A DNA stretch of 64,000 nt from Shimia biformata (GTDB lineage Bacteria > Pseudomonadota > Alphaproteobacteria > Rhodobacterales > Rhodobacteraceae). A program made the position numbers and the translations under genes. The notes beneath the pieces are model-generated. The model had not been told where the DNA came from. It did not search any database and worked only from the letters and a program-made list of their open reading frames with translations. Where the stretch lies: positions 124,001-188,000 of the forward strand of contig NZ_JAFEJK010000001.1 in the NCBI RefSeq assembly GCF_016888515.1, given 5' to 3'. Positions 55,059 to 63,957 of the stretch are shown piece after piece. Each line of letters begins with the position of its first letter. Position 1 is the stretch's first letter.

Positions 55059-55734
55059 CGCGCGGCGTCTGGGCAGCCGCACCGTGGGGCTTGGTATTGC
55101 TGCCATCGTCGCAATCCTGCTGATTGCGGCAGTGGTGCTGTTTCTGACCCTGCCCGATGCCAACGCGTTCAACGCGCGGGTCGAACAGCTTTTCCTGGAG
55201 AACGACGACCTGACCAGCCAGGCGGAAATCAAGTTGCTGGAAATCCTTGCCCATTCGGGCACCGCGTTTTCCGACACGCTGGCCAGCTATCGCACGGTGA
55301 TCTTCGTGCTTTTGGTCTTTGCCACTGCCCTGTTGGTCGCGGCGCTGGTCTTTCTTGTCCTGCTGGTCACGCTGAACCGCCGTATGGGTGAGATCGAGCG
55401 CGCAGGTATCCAGGTGAACTCGCTTCTGATCAGCAGAGAGGAAAAGACAGTCTATCTGAACAACATGGGGTTCAAGCTGACCGATGCCGCGCTGGAAACC
55501 CTCAGCGTTCTGGCCGAGGCGCGCATGGATGACGAGGTTTTGTCCGGAGTCGAGATCGAGGCGATGATCTCGGGCAAGGCTGCCGAGAACTGTGAAGAGG
55601 CCGCAGGCGCGACGCGGATCAAACGGCTGCGCGACACACTGGGCAATCAGATGGTCAGCGAACTGCTGGTCAAGAATATCGCGCGCAAGGGATACATGCT
55701 GGCCATCGACAAGGACGTGATCCGGGTGCTGTGA
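55030..55734 (+). CDS. Membrane-anchored winged-helix protein (two TM helices)
   Basis: This 234-residue protein has TM helices at about 20-42 and 88-113 enclosing a periplasmic loop of about 45 residues. The cytoplasmic C-terminus (about 140-234) follows the OmpR winged-helix pattern: KLTDAALETLSVLAEARMDDEVLSGVEIEAMI, then TRIKRLRDTLGN and the final KGYMLAIDKDVIRVL. There is no receiver domain. The GTG at 55030 has AAAGGA 6 nt before it. It could be a one-component membrane regulator of the small exported protein it overlaps, possibly through the repeats at 54685-54755. DNA binding is inferred, not shown. Confidence 0.72.
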   Translation: MPDPIISATDARRLGSRTVGLGIAAIVAILLIAAVVLFLTLPDANAFNARVEQLFLENDDLTSQAEIKLLEILAHSGTAFSDTLASYRTVIFVLLVFATALLVAALVFLVLLVTLNRRMGEIERAGIQVNSLLISREEKTVYLNNMGFKLTDAALETLSVLAEARMDDEVLSGVEIEAMISGKAAENCEEAAGATRIKRLRDTLGNQMVSELLVKNIARKGYMLAIDKDVIRVL

Positions 55735-55741
55735 GGGGATT

Positions 55742-55756
55742 AGGGGCGTTGCCCCT
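55742..55756 (+). terminator. Hairpin after the membrane winged-helix gene
   Basis: AGGGGC-GTT-GCCCCT forms a perfect 6-bp stem 8 bp past the stop codon. Only CTT follows, so termination is uncertain. Confidence 0.4.
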
Positions 55757-55887
55757 CTTGGCCCCTGGCCAATTCACCCCAAGGTATTGGAAGAAAGAGA
55801 AAGCGCCAACACCGCAAACACCCTTTCGTGTGCCGGCCTTTCAATCCTTTGTCTCAAGGCCCATCTTGGCCGCTGAGAGGGACAGAG

Positions 55888-57438
55888 ATGAGCATTCACA
55901 CAGACATTTCCGCCGACTACGGGATCGAGATCAAACCTCTGGACGGGCCTGTGCGCGTGATGCGCGGCGAGGTCGTGCTGGCCGAGACGACCCGCGCCAA
56001 GGTGGTTTACGAAACCCGCTTGCCGCCACAGGTCTATGTTCCCGCCGAGGACGTGAAGATCGAAACCGGCGGCTTTACTGACCTCAAAACGTTTTGCCCT
56101 TTCAAAGGCACCGCGCGATATCACGACATCACCCTGGGCGGCGTGGTTTTTCCAAATGCAATCTGGACCTATGCGCGGCCGTTGCCGGAAAGTGCAGCGA
56201 TTGACGGCTATGTCGGGTTCATGCCCGGCGTGGCCGACAGGATCGACACGGGCGGTATCGACCTGGGCGGGCCGCGGGGTGGAAACATCAGCGGACCGCT
56301 GGTCGACTGGCTGCTGCGCGAGGCGTGGCTATGCCGCACACCCGAGGACTTCGCCAAGGCGCTTGGCGAAAAAATGGTCGACCATGGAATCGCCGTATCG
56401 CGCCTGAGCCTGATGATTTGGTCGCTGCACCCGCTGATCGCGGGACGCAACTATATCTGGCGGCGTGGCGCGGACGAGATCGAGACCTTTGCCCCATCCT
56501 ATGAGCTTTATGAACACCCCTCGTTCCTCAACAGTCCCCTGCGGCACGTGTCCAAGGGTCTGGGTGGTGTACGCCAGATCATCGGACCCGGCGGCGACGA
56601 TGCGTTTCCAGTGATTACAGATCTGCGGGCTGAAGGCGCGACGGATTATGTCGCCATGCCGCTGCCCTTTACCGACGGGCGGACAAATGTGCTGACATTG
56701 GCCAGCGACCATCCCGACGGTTTTACAACCGCCAATCTGGGGATGGTTTTTGAATGCGCGCCCGTCATCAGCCGTTATCTCGAAACATTCACCCAACGCG
56801 AAAACGCCCAATCGCTTCTTGAGACATATGTGGGCAAACGCTCGGGTGCGCGGGTGCTGGGCGGCGAAATCCGGCGCGGCGACGGCGATGAGATCGATGC
56901 TGCCATCATGTTCTGCGATCTGCGAGGATCGACCGCCCTGTCCGAGGCCATGCCGCAGGCGGACTATCTGGAACTGTTGAACCGGTTTTTTGAGACCACG
57001 GCCAAAATGGTCGAACAGTATCAGGGCGAAGTGTTGAAGTTTATCGGCGACGCGGTTCTGGCTGTCTTTCCCGCCGAGAAAAACCCGGAAACCGCACGGC
57101 GCAATGCCGTTGACGCGGCCAGAGAAATCGTGCGCGCCTTCGAAATCCAGACGCGTGAGGAAGAGGCCGACCCAATTAGTTGCGCCATCGGCATCGCCTA
57201 TGGCCGGGTGACTTATGGCAATGTCGGTTCGCGGGATCGGCTGGATTTCACGGTTATCGGCGCCCCGGCCAATATCGCGGCTCGGCTGGGTGACCTTGGC
57301 AAACGCGAAGGTCAGGCCATCGTGGTTTCTTCCGATTTCGCAGGCGAAGGTTACGAGGTCCGGGAATTGGGCAAGGTGAAACTGCACAATGTCGCGGAAC
57401 CTGTCCTGTGCCATGTGGTTCCGGTGGGTGCCCCCTGA
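55888..57438 (+). CDS. DUF427-class III cyclase fusion protein
   Basis: A 516-residue soluble protein. Residues about 14-92 match DUF427 (PVRVMRGEVVLAETTRAKVVYETRLPPQVYVP, TFCPFKGTARYHDI). A middle region (about 140-315) with a GAF-like pattern follows. The class III cyclase domain (about 325-510) has FCDLRGSTALSE, KFIGDAVLAVFP and FTVIGAPANIAARL. I chose the ATG at 55888 with GAGAGG upstream. Its TGA abuts the TCA end of the methyltransferase-like gene on the other strand. DUF427 function is poorly defined; here it may sense a ligand. Confidence 0.85.
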   Translation: MSIHTDISADYGIEIKPLDGPVRVMRGEVVLAETTRAKVVYETRLPPQVYVPAEDVKIETGGFTDLKTFCPFKGTARYHDITLGGVVFPNAIWTYARPLPESAAIDGYVGFMPGVADRIDTGGIDLGGPRGGNISGPLVDWLLREAWLCRTPEDFAKALGEKMVDHGIAVSRLSLMIWSLHPLIAGRNYIWRRGADEIETFAPSYELYEHPSFLNSPLRHVSKGLGGVRQIIGPGGDDAFPVITDLRAEGATDYVAMPLPFTDGRTNVLTLASDHPDGFTTANLGMVFECAPVISRYLETFTQRENAQSLLETYVGKRSGARVLGGEIRRGDGDEIDAAIMFCDLRGSTALSEAMPQADYLELLNRFFETTAKMVEQYQGEVLKFIGDAVLAVFPAEKNPETARRNAVDAAREIVRAFEIQTREEEADPISCAIGIAYGRVTYGNVGSRDRLDFTVIGAPANIAARLGDLGKREGQAIVVSSDFAGEGYEVRELGKVKLHNVAEPVLCHVVPVGAP

Positions 57439-57915
57439 TCAGGTGCGATAGAAGTAATAGCGTCCCGGCTGGATGCCCTCTGGTCCGGCAACTTCGTCAA
57501 ACCCGACCAGCGGCTGCCCTGAGACCAGAACCCCGCCCGGCGCCATTACATCGGCAATCAGCGGCGACAGGCGCGCGGCTTCGGCGACGTCCTTTTCCTT
57601 TTCGCCAAAGCCAAAGTCATAGTGGCCCATGACCACCTTGGCCCCCATCCCGGCAAGTTTGCGCAGCATGTCCTCGGCCTCACCTTGCAGAAAGTCCTCT
57701 TCCGGTGGGACGCAGGAGGGATGGCATTGCAGGATACGGTCGATGACCCAGATCCGGCGACCATCCGCCTTTTCGCGCAGATGGTCATAGGTGCGGCCGT
57801 TGCCCAGCCCCATGTCCAAAACATCGCCTTCAATCCCGTCCAACTGGGCCAGCCCCCATTCCAGCCCGTCGCGCTGGGCCGCGAGGCGGCGCATCATGCT
57901 GTCCAGTCTGCTCAT
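57439..57915 (-). CDS. SAM-dependent methyltransferase-like protein
   Basis: A 158-residue protein with a SAM-binding loop GDVLDMGLGNGRTYDHLRE (motif I) and a later strand GGVLVSGQPLVGFDE. Its length is short for a complete class I methyltransferase and the target domain is minimal. It is the last gene of the glycan operon; its ATG overlaps the deacetylase stop. Substrate unknown. Confidence 0.75.
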   Translation of the reverse strand: MSRLDSMMRRLAAQRDGLEWGLAQLDGIEGDVLDMGLGNGRTYDHLREKADGRRIWVIDRILQCHPSCVPPEEDFLQGEAEDMLRKLAGMGAKVVMGHYDFGFGEKEKDVAEAARLSPLIADVMAPGGVLVSGQPLVGFDEVAGPEGIQPGRYYFYRT

Positions 57916-58688
57916 TTCCGCACCTCTTCCGTATCGGTGTCCAAATCCATCCGCCAGGGCGTGATCGGCCCTTCGGCAAGTTCATTCCAGAACCTCAGCG
58001 AGAAGTCCCAGATATCATCGTCATGCACAAGGTGATGTGTGAGATAGCCAAGCGGCTCGGCATTGTCCGCGTGACCTTGCCGACGATCCCGTAATAGCGC
58101 CACCAGCTGCGCCAACAGCGTATCAGGATCCACCAGACCGCGATGTCCGCGCCAGAAAATCGGATCGATGTGGGTGTTGATCTGTTTCAGTCCCGGCGCT
58201 GCAAATGTTTGGATTCGCGGCAGGTAGGTCGAGATCGCTTTGAACCCGACCTGGGCTATCGCGTCCGGGATGCCCGAAGAAACCCGGTTCCACGGCGGCA
58301 CGAAGATCGGCGACAACCTGTCGCCAAACAGGTCTTGAAGCTTCGCCAGCCCTTGCCCGATTTCGGCCTGCATGACCTCCAATGGCCTGTGACCACCAAA
58401 CTCGGCTTTTTTCTGACCCTGCGGCGCGTGGTTTTCATGTGCCCAGCCATGCACGACTGGTATTGCATTGTCCGCGCCCGCTAACAACGCCGCCAGGTCC
58501 AGTCCAGCATCCGCCGGGATCACCGCCAAATGGACCGGAATACCGACAGCGCGTGACAAGTTCAGAAGGTGGTCAAGTGCGGGTGTCGGCACGGCCGCAT
58601 CGTCGTCACGCCACCAGACCGGCAAGGTCAGCCCATCGTCTCGCCAGATTGCCATTTCTTGCCTGAGGGGTGTCCAGTCGGCCATCAT
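57912..58688 (-). CDS. Polysaccharide deacetylase-like protein
   Basis: A 258-residue protein with a NodB-like barrel: VWWRDDDAAVPTPALDHLL (metal Asp), VHGWAHENH (histidine), PIFVPPWNRVS, and THHLVHDDDIWDF near the end. Family members remove acetyl groups from sugar polymers. No signal peptide is visible, so it may act on a cytoplasmic precursor. It overlaps neighbours by 4 bp on each side. Confidence 0.85.
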   Translation of the reverse strand: MMADWTPLRQEMAIWRDDGLTLPVWWRDDDAAVPTPALDHLLNLSRAVGIPVHLAVIPADAGLDLAALLAGADNAIPVVHGWAHENHAPQGQKKAEFGGHRPLEVMQAEIGQGLAKLQDLFGDRLSPIFVPPWNRVSSGIPDAIAQVGFKAISTYLPRIQTFAAPGLKQINTHIDPIFWRGHRGLVDPDTLLAQLVALLRDRRQGHADNAEPLGYLTHHLVHDDDIWDFSLRFWNELAEGPITPWRMDLDTDTEEVRK

Positions 58689-59827
58689 CTGCGTTCCTTC
58701 CCGGCGACGATGTCCTGAACCACCCGCACGGTCTCGGCTGCGCCGTCAAATCCGATGGTTGTTACCGACCTGTCCGGCGACCCGGTGGCCAAGTCAATTG
58801 CGCCTAATAGTGTCTCCGCCCCCAGATCGGCAGCTGCAACCACTTCGATCCCCGGCAAAACGCCAAGCGCCGTGGCGCGCAGGGACTGCTCAACCTCGCC
58901 GCCGTCATCAAACGGCACGATCACGGAAGGGACCCCGGATTGCAGTAAATCCATCGCGGTATTGTAGCCACACATGGACACCGAACAGGTGGCGCGTTGG
59001 ATCAACTCACGAAAGTCTGGCCGCACCGGTTCCAGTATCAGGTTCTTAGGTGCATCCGTCCGCCATGCCGAGATACGTGAGCTGGCATCTGCCCCGCCGA
59101 CCAGCAGGCGCCACCGGCGTCCATCCCCGCATGCGGCCTTCAACGCTGCGGCAAAAATGTGGTCTCCGACCGAGCCGCCCCCGGCGCTGACCAGAATCTC
59201 ACCTATCCCGTCACCTTGTTGCGCTGCAGCGGGCAGGGGTGGCGCGACAAAGCCGGTATAACGCAGCATTTCGGCCACGCGGTCTGACACCGGCCAGCTA
59301 GCATCAAGGGCGACGACAGCGGCATCGGAATGCACCAGTACCGCGTCATAATATTCCTGCAGCAACGCCTCGGCTTTCTCGACCTTGGCGGGCTTCGATG
59401 GCGGCGCAAGTATGTCGCGCACAGACGACAGGACGACCGGCGGGGAAGGCAGCCCACGGGCGGCTTCGATCAGCGCGACAAACTCAGATGACAACGAGCG
59501 GCGCCCAAAAGGGAACAATTCCGTTATCAACACCTGTGGCTGGAACTCGGACATGGCATTGATCGCTGCCGTTTGGCGGCGGGCAAAAACCGCCGGGCCC
59601 GCGACCTGTCCGTCGACGTCCAGAAGCCGGGTGAAATTGGTTCCGTCCGAGGCGATCGGCGGCAATTGCACCAGTGTCAGCCCGTCTGCGGACAGATGCC
59701 GCGCCGGACGGCCGCCAGACAGGACCTGAACCTGATGCCCGGCCCCGGCAAAGGCGCGGCCAAGCGTCAGGGCGCGACTGAGGTGGCCTGCCCCAAGAAG
59801 GTGCGTTACCGCGATCGTAACCCTCAT
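58685..59827 (-). CDS. MurG-like glycosyltransferase (GT28 type)
   Basis: A 380-residue GT-B enzyme. VTHLLGAGHLSRALTLGRAFAGAGHQVQVLSGG is the glycine-rich N-terminal loop, and the C-terminal donor site reads CSVSMCGYNTAMDLLQSGVPSVIVPFDDGGEVEQSLRA. It transfers a nucleotide sugar onto a glycan or lipid intermediate. It is a distant relative of the enzyme at 62710-63933 in the same operon. Confidence 0.87.
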   Translation of the reverse strand: MRVTIAVTHLLGAGHLSRALTLGRAFAGAGHQVQVLSGGRPARHLSADGLTLVQLPPIASDGTNFTRLLDVDGQVAGPAVFARRQTAAINAMSEFQPQVLITELFPFGRRSLSSEFVALIEAARGLPSPPVVLSSVRDILAPPSKPAKVEKAEALLQEYYDAVLVHSDAAVVALDASWPVSDRVAEMLRYTGFVAPPLPAAAQQGDGIGEILVSAGGGSVGDHIFAAALKAACGDGRRWRLLVGGADASSRISAWRTDAPKNLILEPVRPDFRELIQRATCSVSMCGYNTAMDLLQSGVPSVIVPFDDGGEVEQSLRATALGVLPGIEVVAAADLGAETLLGAIDLATGSPDRSVTTIGFDGAAETVRVVQDIVAGKERR

Positions 59828-60411
59828 GGCGCGACCGGCCGAATGCGCACCGAGTCAGGTGTTGCGACCCTCAAGTCGCCATCGTCGATCTCAAGCATGT
59901 AAAGGCGGCTGCGTTTGATGGTGAAGGGCGCAGGCCCATCGAAATCCCATCCTGTTGCGCGGGCAAGGATCATCCGCATCGTGCCGATATGACAGACAGC
60001 CAATGTGTCTCTCGTCAGCCCCATCAGCCATGGTTCGATCCGATTCCACACATCCTGCGGGCTTTCACCATTTGGCGGGCGATAATCCCAGCCCCACTGC
60101 TCGATGTCACGGAACCCGCTTTTCGGGTCGGCCTTCAGGTCGAGGCCATGCAGACCCTCCCAGTCGCCCCAGTCCATCTCGATCAGAGCGGGAACGGTGG
60201 CGGGGACCTGTCCGGTCACGATCCGGGCGGTTTCGACCGCACGGGCAAGCGGGCTTGCGACAACCGCGACATCCTGCCAGTCGGCAGGCAATGTAAACTC
60301 TTCCAACGCAGCACGGCCGTCGTCATCCAGAGGGATATCGGTTCGGCCTTGAATTCGACCGGCTCGGTTCCACGGTGTATGACCATGGCGCATCATGGCA
60401 AAACGGATCAT
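59824..60411 (-). CDS. Histidine phosphatase family protein
   Basis: A 195-residue phosphoglycerate-mutase-like phosphatase. R8-H9-G10 in MMRHGHTPWNRAGRIQGRTDIPLDDDGR carries the phospho-histidine; VASPLARAVETARIV and AVCHIGTMRMILA complete the active site. It may act on a sugar phosphate in the glycan pathway, as it is embedded among glycosyltransferase genes with 4-bp overlaps. Confidence 0.9.
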   Translation of the reverse strand: MIRFAMMRHGHTPWNRAGRIQGRTDIPLDDDGRAALEEFTLPADWQDVAVVASPLARAVETARIVTGQVPATVPALIEMDWGDWEGLHGLDLKADPKSGFRDIEQWGWDYRPPNGESPQDVWNRIEPWLMGLTRDTLAVCHIGTMRMILARATGWDFDGPAPFTIKRSRLYMLEIDDGDLRVATPDSVRIRPVAP

Positions 60412-61484
60412 GCCACCCCTTTCAATAAACTCGAAAGCTCAGACCACAATGTCTGGCGTGCGGCTGTAATCAAATGGCCGTCCTCCATGAATTTCCGAGC
60501 GCGAACCGCTGCATTTTGCCTGTGGGTCGGTTCGGCGATCAACCGTGTGATTGCCGCAGCCAAAGCAGTGGCATCCCCGACCTGGGTCGCCGTTCCCGCC
60601 GGCATAACAGATGCCGGGCCGGGATAGGCCTCGGCAAGCGCGGGACACCCTTGCGCCTGCGCTTCCAGATAGACCATGCCAAACGCCTCATTCACGCCAG
60701 GCCAGACAAAACAGGTCGCGTTCCGATAGGCAGCCTGCATGCCCGCCCGGTCCAACTGTCCAAGCCAGCGCACTTTCCCGCCAAAGGGCTGAAACAGAGC
60801 CTCAACCTCGGCCCGTGCCGGGCCATCCCCGGCGACATGCAAGCTCCATTCCTCGTCGGGAAGCCTTGTCAGCGCCTCCGCCAGCCTTTCATACGATGCC
60901 AGCTTGTCGCGATGCCGCATCATTCCGGCGGTCAGGATCACCGGTTGGAGCGGCGCCGTCTGGGCATCCGGCAAGGTTTCCATGTTCAGAAAGGGTGCGA
61001 GGTGGCGAATGACCTGATTGGGACGGGCATGTCGGGCCAACACCTCCCGGTCTTCTTGCGTCAGATGAAACAGAACTGACGCGGTATCACATGCCGCCCC
61101 AGCCGCCCTTTCAAAATCCGCCCATGGCCCTGTCAGTCGTTTGTCCGCTCGGCTGGGCTCCACAATAACGTAAGGAATCCCCAGTTCCGCCGACACCGCA
61201 GGCCCGACCAGATCCGGCGCCTTGTAATAATTGTGATAGGTCACCCAGAGATCCCATCCGCCCGTCGCCGTCAGGCGCAGAACCTCGTCCCGCGCGCCCG
61301 CCTTGATCCGCGCCTGGGCATCTGCATCGCCGCGCCCGTCGCGGGTCTGAAATTCGGATACGAGTGCGACCTCCGCCCCATCACGCGCCAGCGCCGCCAT
61401 CAACCCGCGCGCCATCTCTCTGTCACCAGACGGCACCGCATGGTTGGGTGACTTCATCGGTGCATAAAAGGCGATCCGGGTCAC
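60408..61484 (-). CDS. GT4-type glycosyltransferase
   Basis: A 358-residue GT-B glycosyltransferase. The N-terminal acceptor half begins MTRIAFYAPMKSPNHAVPSGDREMARGLMAAL. The donor half shows GDGPARAEVEALF and the EX7E region AFGMVYLEAQAQGCPALAEAYPGP. Overlaps neighbours by 4 bp. Confidence 0.89.
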   Translation of the reverse strand: MTRIAFYAPMKSPNHAVPSGDREMARGLMAALARDGAEVALVSEFQTRDGRGDADAQARIKAGARDEVLRLTATGGWDLWVTYHNYYKAPDLVGPAVSAELGIPYVIVEPSRADKRLTGPWADFERAAGAACDTASVLFHLTQEDREVLARHARPNQVIRHLAPFLNMETLPDAQTAPLQPVILTAGMMRHRDKLASYERLAEALTRLPDEEWSLHVAGDGPARAEVEALFQPFGGKVRWLGQLDRAGMQAAYRNATCFVWPGVNEAFGMVYLEAQAQGCPALAEAYPGPASVMPAGTATQVGDATALAAAITRLIAEPTHRQNAAVRARKFMEDGHLITAARQTLWSELSSLLKGVA

Positions 61485-62713
61485 CGGACCATCTCTTGAA
61501 GGCGTTTGCCCAACGCGTCGATGCCGGGATCCATCAGGAAGTCGCGGGTCAGGCGCTGATAGGCAGCCTCGGCCATCTCTGCCCGCATTTGCGGCGAATT
61601 CGCCAAAAGGGTGATCGCCTCGGCCAGCGCCTTGGGGTCGTCGTCGCTGAGAAGGCCATCCTTGCCCGACGTGATAAACTCGGGGATTGCCGATACCGGG
61701 GTCGACAGGATCGGCAACTTCTGGCTGGCTGCCTCCATCAAAACGTTGGGCAACCCGTCGCGGTCACCGTCGGCGGCAATCCGGCTAGGAAGGACAAACA
61801 GATCGGCCTCGCGCATGGCGGCGATCACCTCGGGCTGATCGCAGGCGCCTCTCCACTCGATCCAGTCGTCTATCCCCAACCGATTGGCCTGCATCTTCAA
61901 CAGGGCCCCGTCACCACCCCCGCCGATGTGAACCCAATGCCAATCCAGTTGAGTCGGCAACAGCGCCAGCGCTTCGATCAACCGGTCAAATCCCTTTTTC
62001 TCGACCAGCCGACCGACGGACACCATACGGAAGCGTGTAGAAGGGGGCCGGCCTTCGGGCGGGGCCGGGAAACGCGCCAGATCAAGCCCGTGGTAAACCA
62101 GCGACACACGCTCCGGATCATCCGCCAACCCCTTTAGATGCTCAGCCCCAAAGCCCGTGCAAGTTGCCAGAAAAGTGGCGCCGTGTGTCGACTCTTGCAG
62201 CTTTTCGCGCTTTTCCCACTCTGGCGAGGTCCAGATGTCCTTGGCATGGGCCGATGCCGCCCACGGCAGGCCCGTTATGATCGAAGCATAGCGCGCAACG
62301 GACGCAGGCGTGTGCATGAAATGCGCGTAAAAAGCGCTGGTTTCGGGCGGCAGTTCCATCGCCAGAACACAGGCCTGACCAAAACGGCGGACCCGGTTCG
62401 TGGACCGGTCTCGCGCGAAATCCTTTGCCCAGATCCGAAGCGCCCGCCAGAACCCCTTGCGCCCCATCGCGCGAACCATCGCCTTCGTGACCCGGCGTGG
62501 TTCTTCATAAAGGTATTCCGGCAGGTAGCGGACCTTGGCGGTCAAACGATCGTGCAGCGGGTGGCGTTTCTTATCGGTGGGAAAACGCAGCGACCAGATA
62601 TCCAGATCATGCCCACGCGCCTCAAGCGCCACCAATTCCTGCGCAATGAAGGTTTCCGACAGGCGCGGCCAACCCTTGACCACTACGGCAAGCTTCCCTT
62701 TTGGCTGCGTCAT
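61481..62713 (-). CDS. GT4-type glycosyltransferase
   Basis: A 410-residue GT-B glycosyltransferase: VVVKGWPRLSETFIAQELVALEARGHDLDIWSLR at the start, VSVGRLVEKKGFDRLIEAL and DGLPNVLMEAASQKLPILSTPVSAIPEF in the donor domain. These are typical of surface polysaccharide biosynthesis. Overlaps neighbours by 4 bp. Confidence 0.92.
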   Translation of the reverse strand: MTQPKGKLAVVVKGWPRLSETFIAQELVALEARGHDLDIWSLRFPTDKKRHPLHDRLTAKVRYLPEYLYEEPRRVTKAMVRAMGRKGFWRALRIWAKDFARDRSTNRVRRFGQACVLAMELPPETSAFYAHFMHTPASVARYASIITGLPWAASAHAKDIWTSPEWEKREKLQESTHGATFLATCTGFGAEHLKGLADDPERVSLVYHGLDLARFPAPPEGRPPSTRFRMVSVGRLVEKKGFDRLIEALALLPTQLDWHWVHIGGGGDGALLKMQANRLGIDDWIEWRGACDQPEVIAAMREADLFVLPSRIAADGDRDGLPNVLMEAASQKLPILSTPVSAIPEFITSGKDGLLSDDDPKALAEAITLLANSPQMRAEMAEAAYQRLTRDFLMDPGIDALGKRLQEMVR

Positions 62714-63933
62714 GCGCGCGCCTTGCTCCGATCGAGGCCCAACATATCCTGCGCGCGTTCTGCGACAAACTCCAACCCGTCCAGCAGACCGGGAACAAAG
62801 GCGGCGGAGGGTTTGGGCTGGGTCGGCAACGCACGAATGGCGCAGATCATCGCCTCGGGTGTCAATTCATTGCGATGCACGTCCAGCATTCGAACCAGCC
62901 CAAGTTCTTCGGCTCTACTGGCGCGAATATGCTGTTCCAACCGGGGTTTGGTACGAGGCACGATCACGGCGGGCTTGTCGAAGGACAGAGTTTCGCAAAA
63001 TGTATTGTATCCGCCCATCGACACGATGCCTTTGGCACCCGAGATCAGGTTCTCGATCCGACTGTCAAATCCAACAGACTCAACCCGGCCGTTCAGCGCC
63101 TGAACGCGGGCTTCGAACTCGGCCCGGGCTTCGCCGGAAAGGAAGGGGCCATAGACAATTTTGGCTTTCGGTGACAACTCGGGGTCCTGTTCATAGGCTG
63201 AAAGGACGAGGTTCACCATGCTCGCACCATCACCGCCGCCACCCGGCGTGACAAGGATGTAATCCTCAAGCGGTATGACGCCCTCGGTCAACGCCTCGCG
63301 CCGCAGGTAACCCGTCCAGCGCATCCGCGCACGCATCTCGGGCGGGATCGGCAGCCCCATGGTCGGGTCATAGATCGAGCGCAAGCCATAGACCCAGACT
63401 TCGTCGTAATACTTGCGCGCTGCCTCGGTCGCGCCTTTGCGCTCCCACTCGCTGGCCAATGTCTCGGGATCGTCCAGAACGTCGCGCAACCCCAGAACGA
63501 TATGGGCGCGGCGCCTTGATTTCAGCCAGTCCAAGGCCGGAATCAACTCTCCTCGGAAGCCCGTTGGCTCTTTGTCGACAACAAGGATATCGGGGTTGAA
63601 ATACTCGGCCGTCGACTTGATCAGCCCGGCCCGCAGCGATGTCGTCTCGTCGATATCCAGACCCAGGGTTTCCGACGCATATGACCCGTCGGGATTCTTG
63701 GTGACGCCGGGCAGCCGGATGTGATCGACTCGCGGCGGGAAAGTAAACCGACCGGCCACAGGGGACCCGGTCAGGATGATCGCCGAGATGCTGTCATCGG
63801 CCTGCGTGATCGCACTGGCAAGCGCCCGCGAGCGCCGCAAATGGCCCAGCCCAAAGGTGTCGTGGCTGTAAAACAGCACTCGCGGCGATGAATTGCCGCT
63901 CAGGTCCGAGATATGTGTGGCCGTTTCCGCCAA
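62710..63933 (-). CDS. MurG-like glycosyltransferase
   Basis: A 407-residue GT-B protein. VLFYSHDTFGLGHLRRSRALASAI is the N-terminal glycine loop; ILVTPGGGGDGASMV and GIVSMGGYNTFCETLSFDKPAVIVPRTKPRLEQHIRA form the donor site. The reading frame starts with TTG at 63933; GGGGAA lies about 6 nt upstream. It is the first complete gene of the glycan operon. Confidence 0.87.
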   Translation of the reverse strand: MAETATHISDLSGNSSPRVLFYSHDTFGLGHLRRSRALASAITQADDSISAIILTGSPVAGRFTFPPRVDHIRLPGVTKNPDGSYASETLGLDIDETTSLRAGLIKSTAEYFNPDILVVDKEPTGFRGELIPALDWLKSRRRAHIVLGLRDVLDDPETLASEWERKGATEAARKYYDEVWVYGLRSIYDPTMGLPIPPEMRARMRWTGYLRREALTEGVIPLEDYILVTPGGGGDGASMVNLVLSAYEQDPELSPKAKIVYGPFLSGEARAEFEARVQALNGRVESVGFDSRIENLISGAKGIVSMGGYNTFCETLSFDKPAVIVPRTKPRLEQHIRASRAEELGLVRMLDVHRNELTPEAMICAIRALPTQPKPSAAFVPGLLDGLEFVAERAQDMLGLDRSKARA

Positions 63934-63957
63934 ACGACTTCCCCGCTCATTTTCCTG

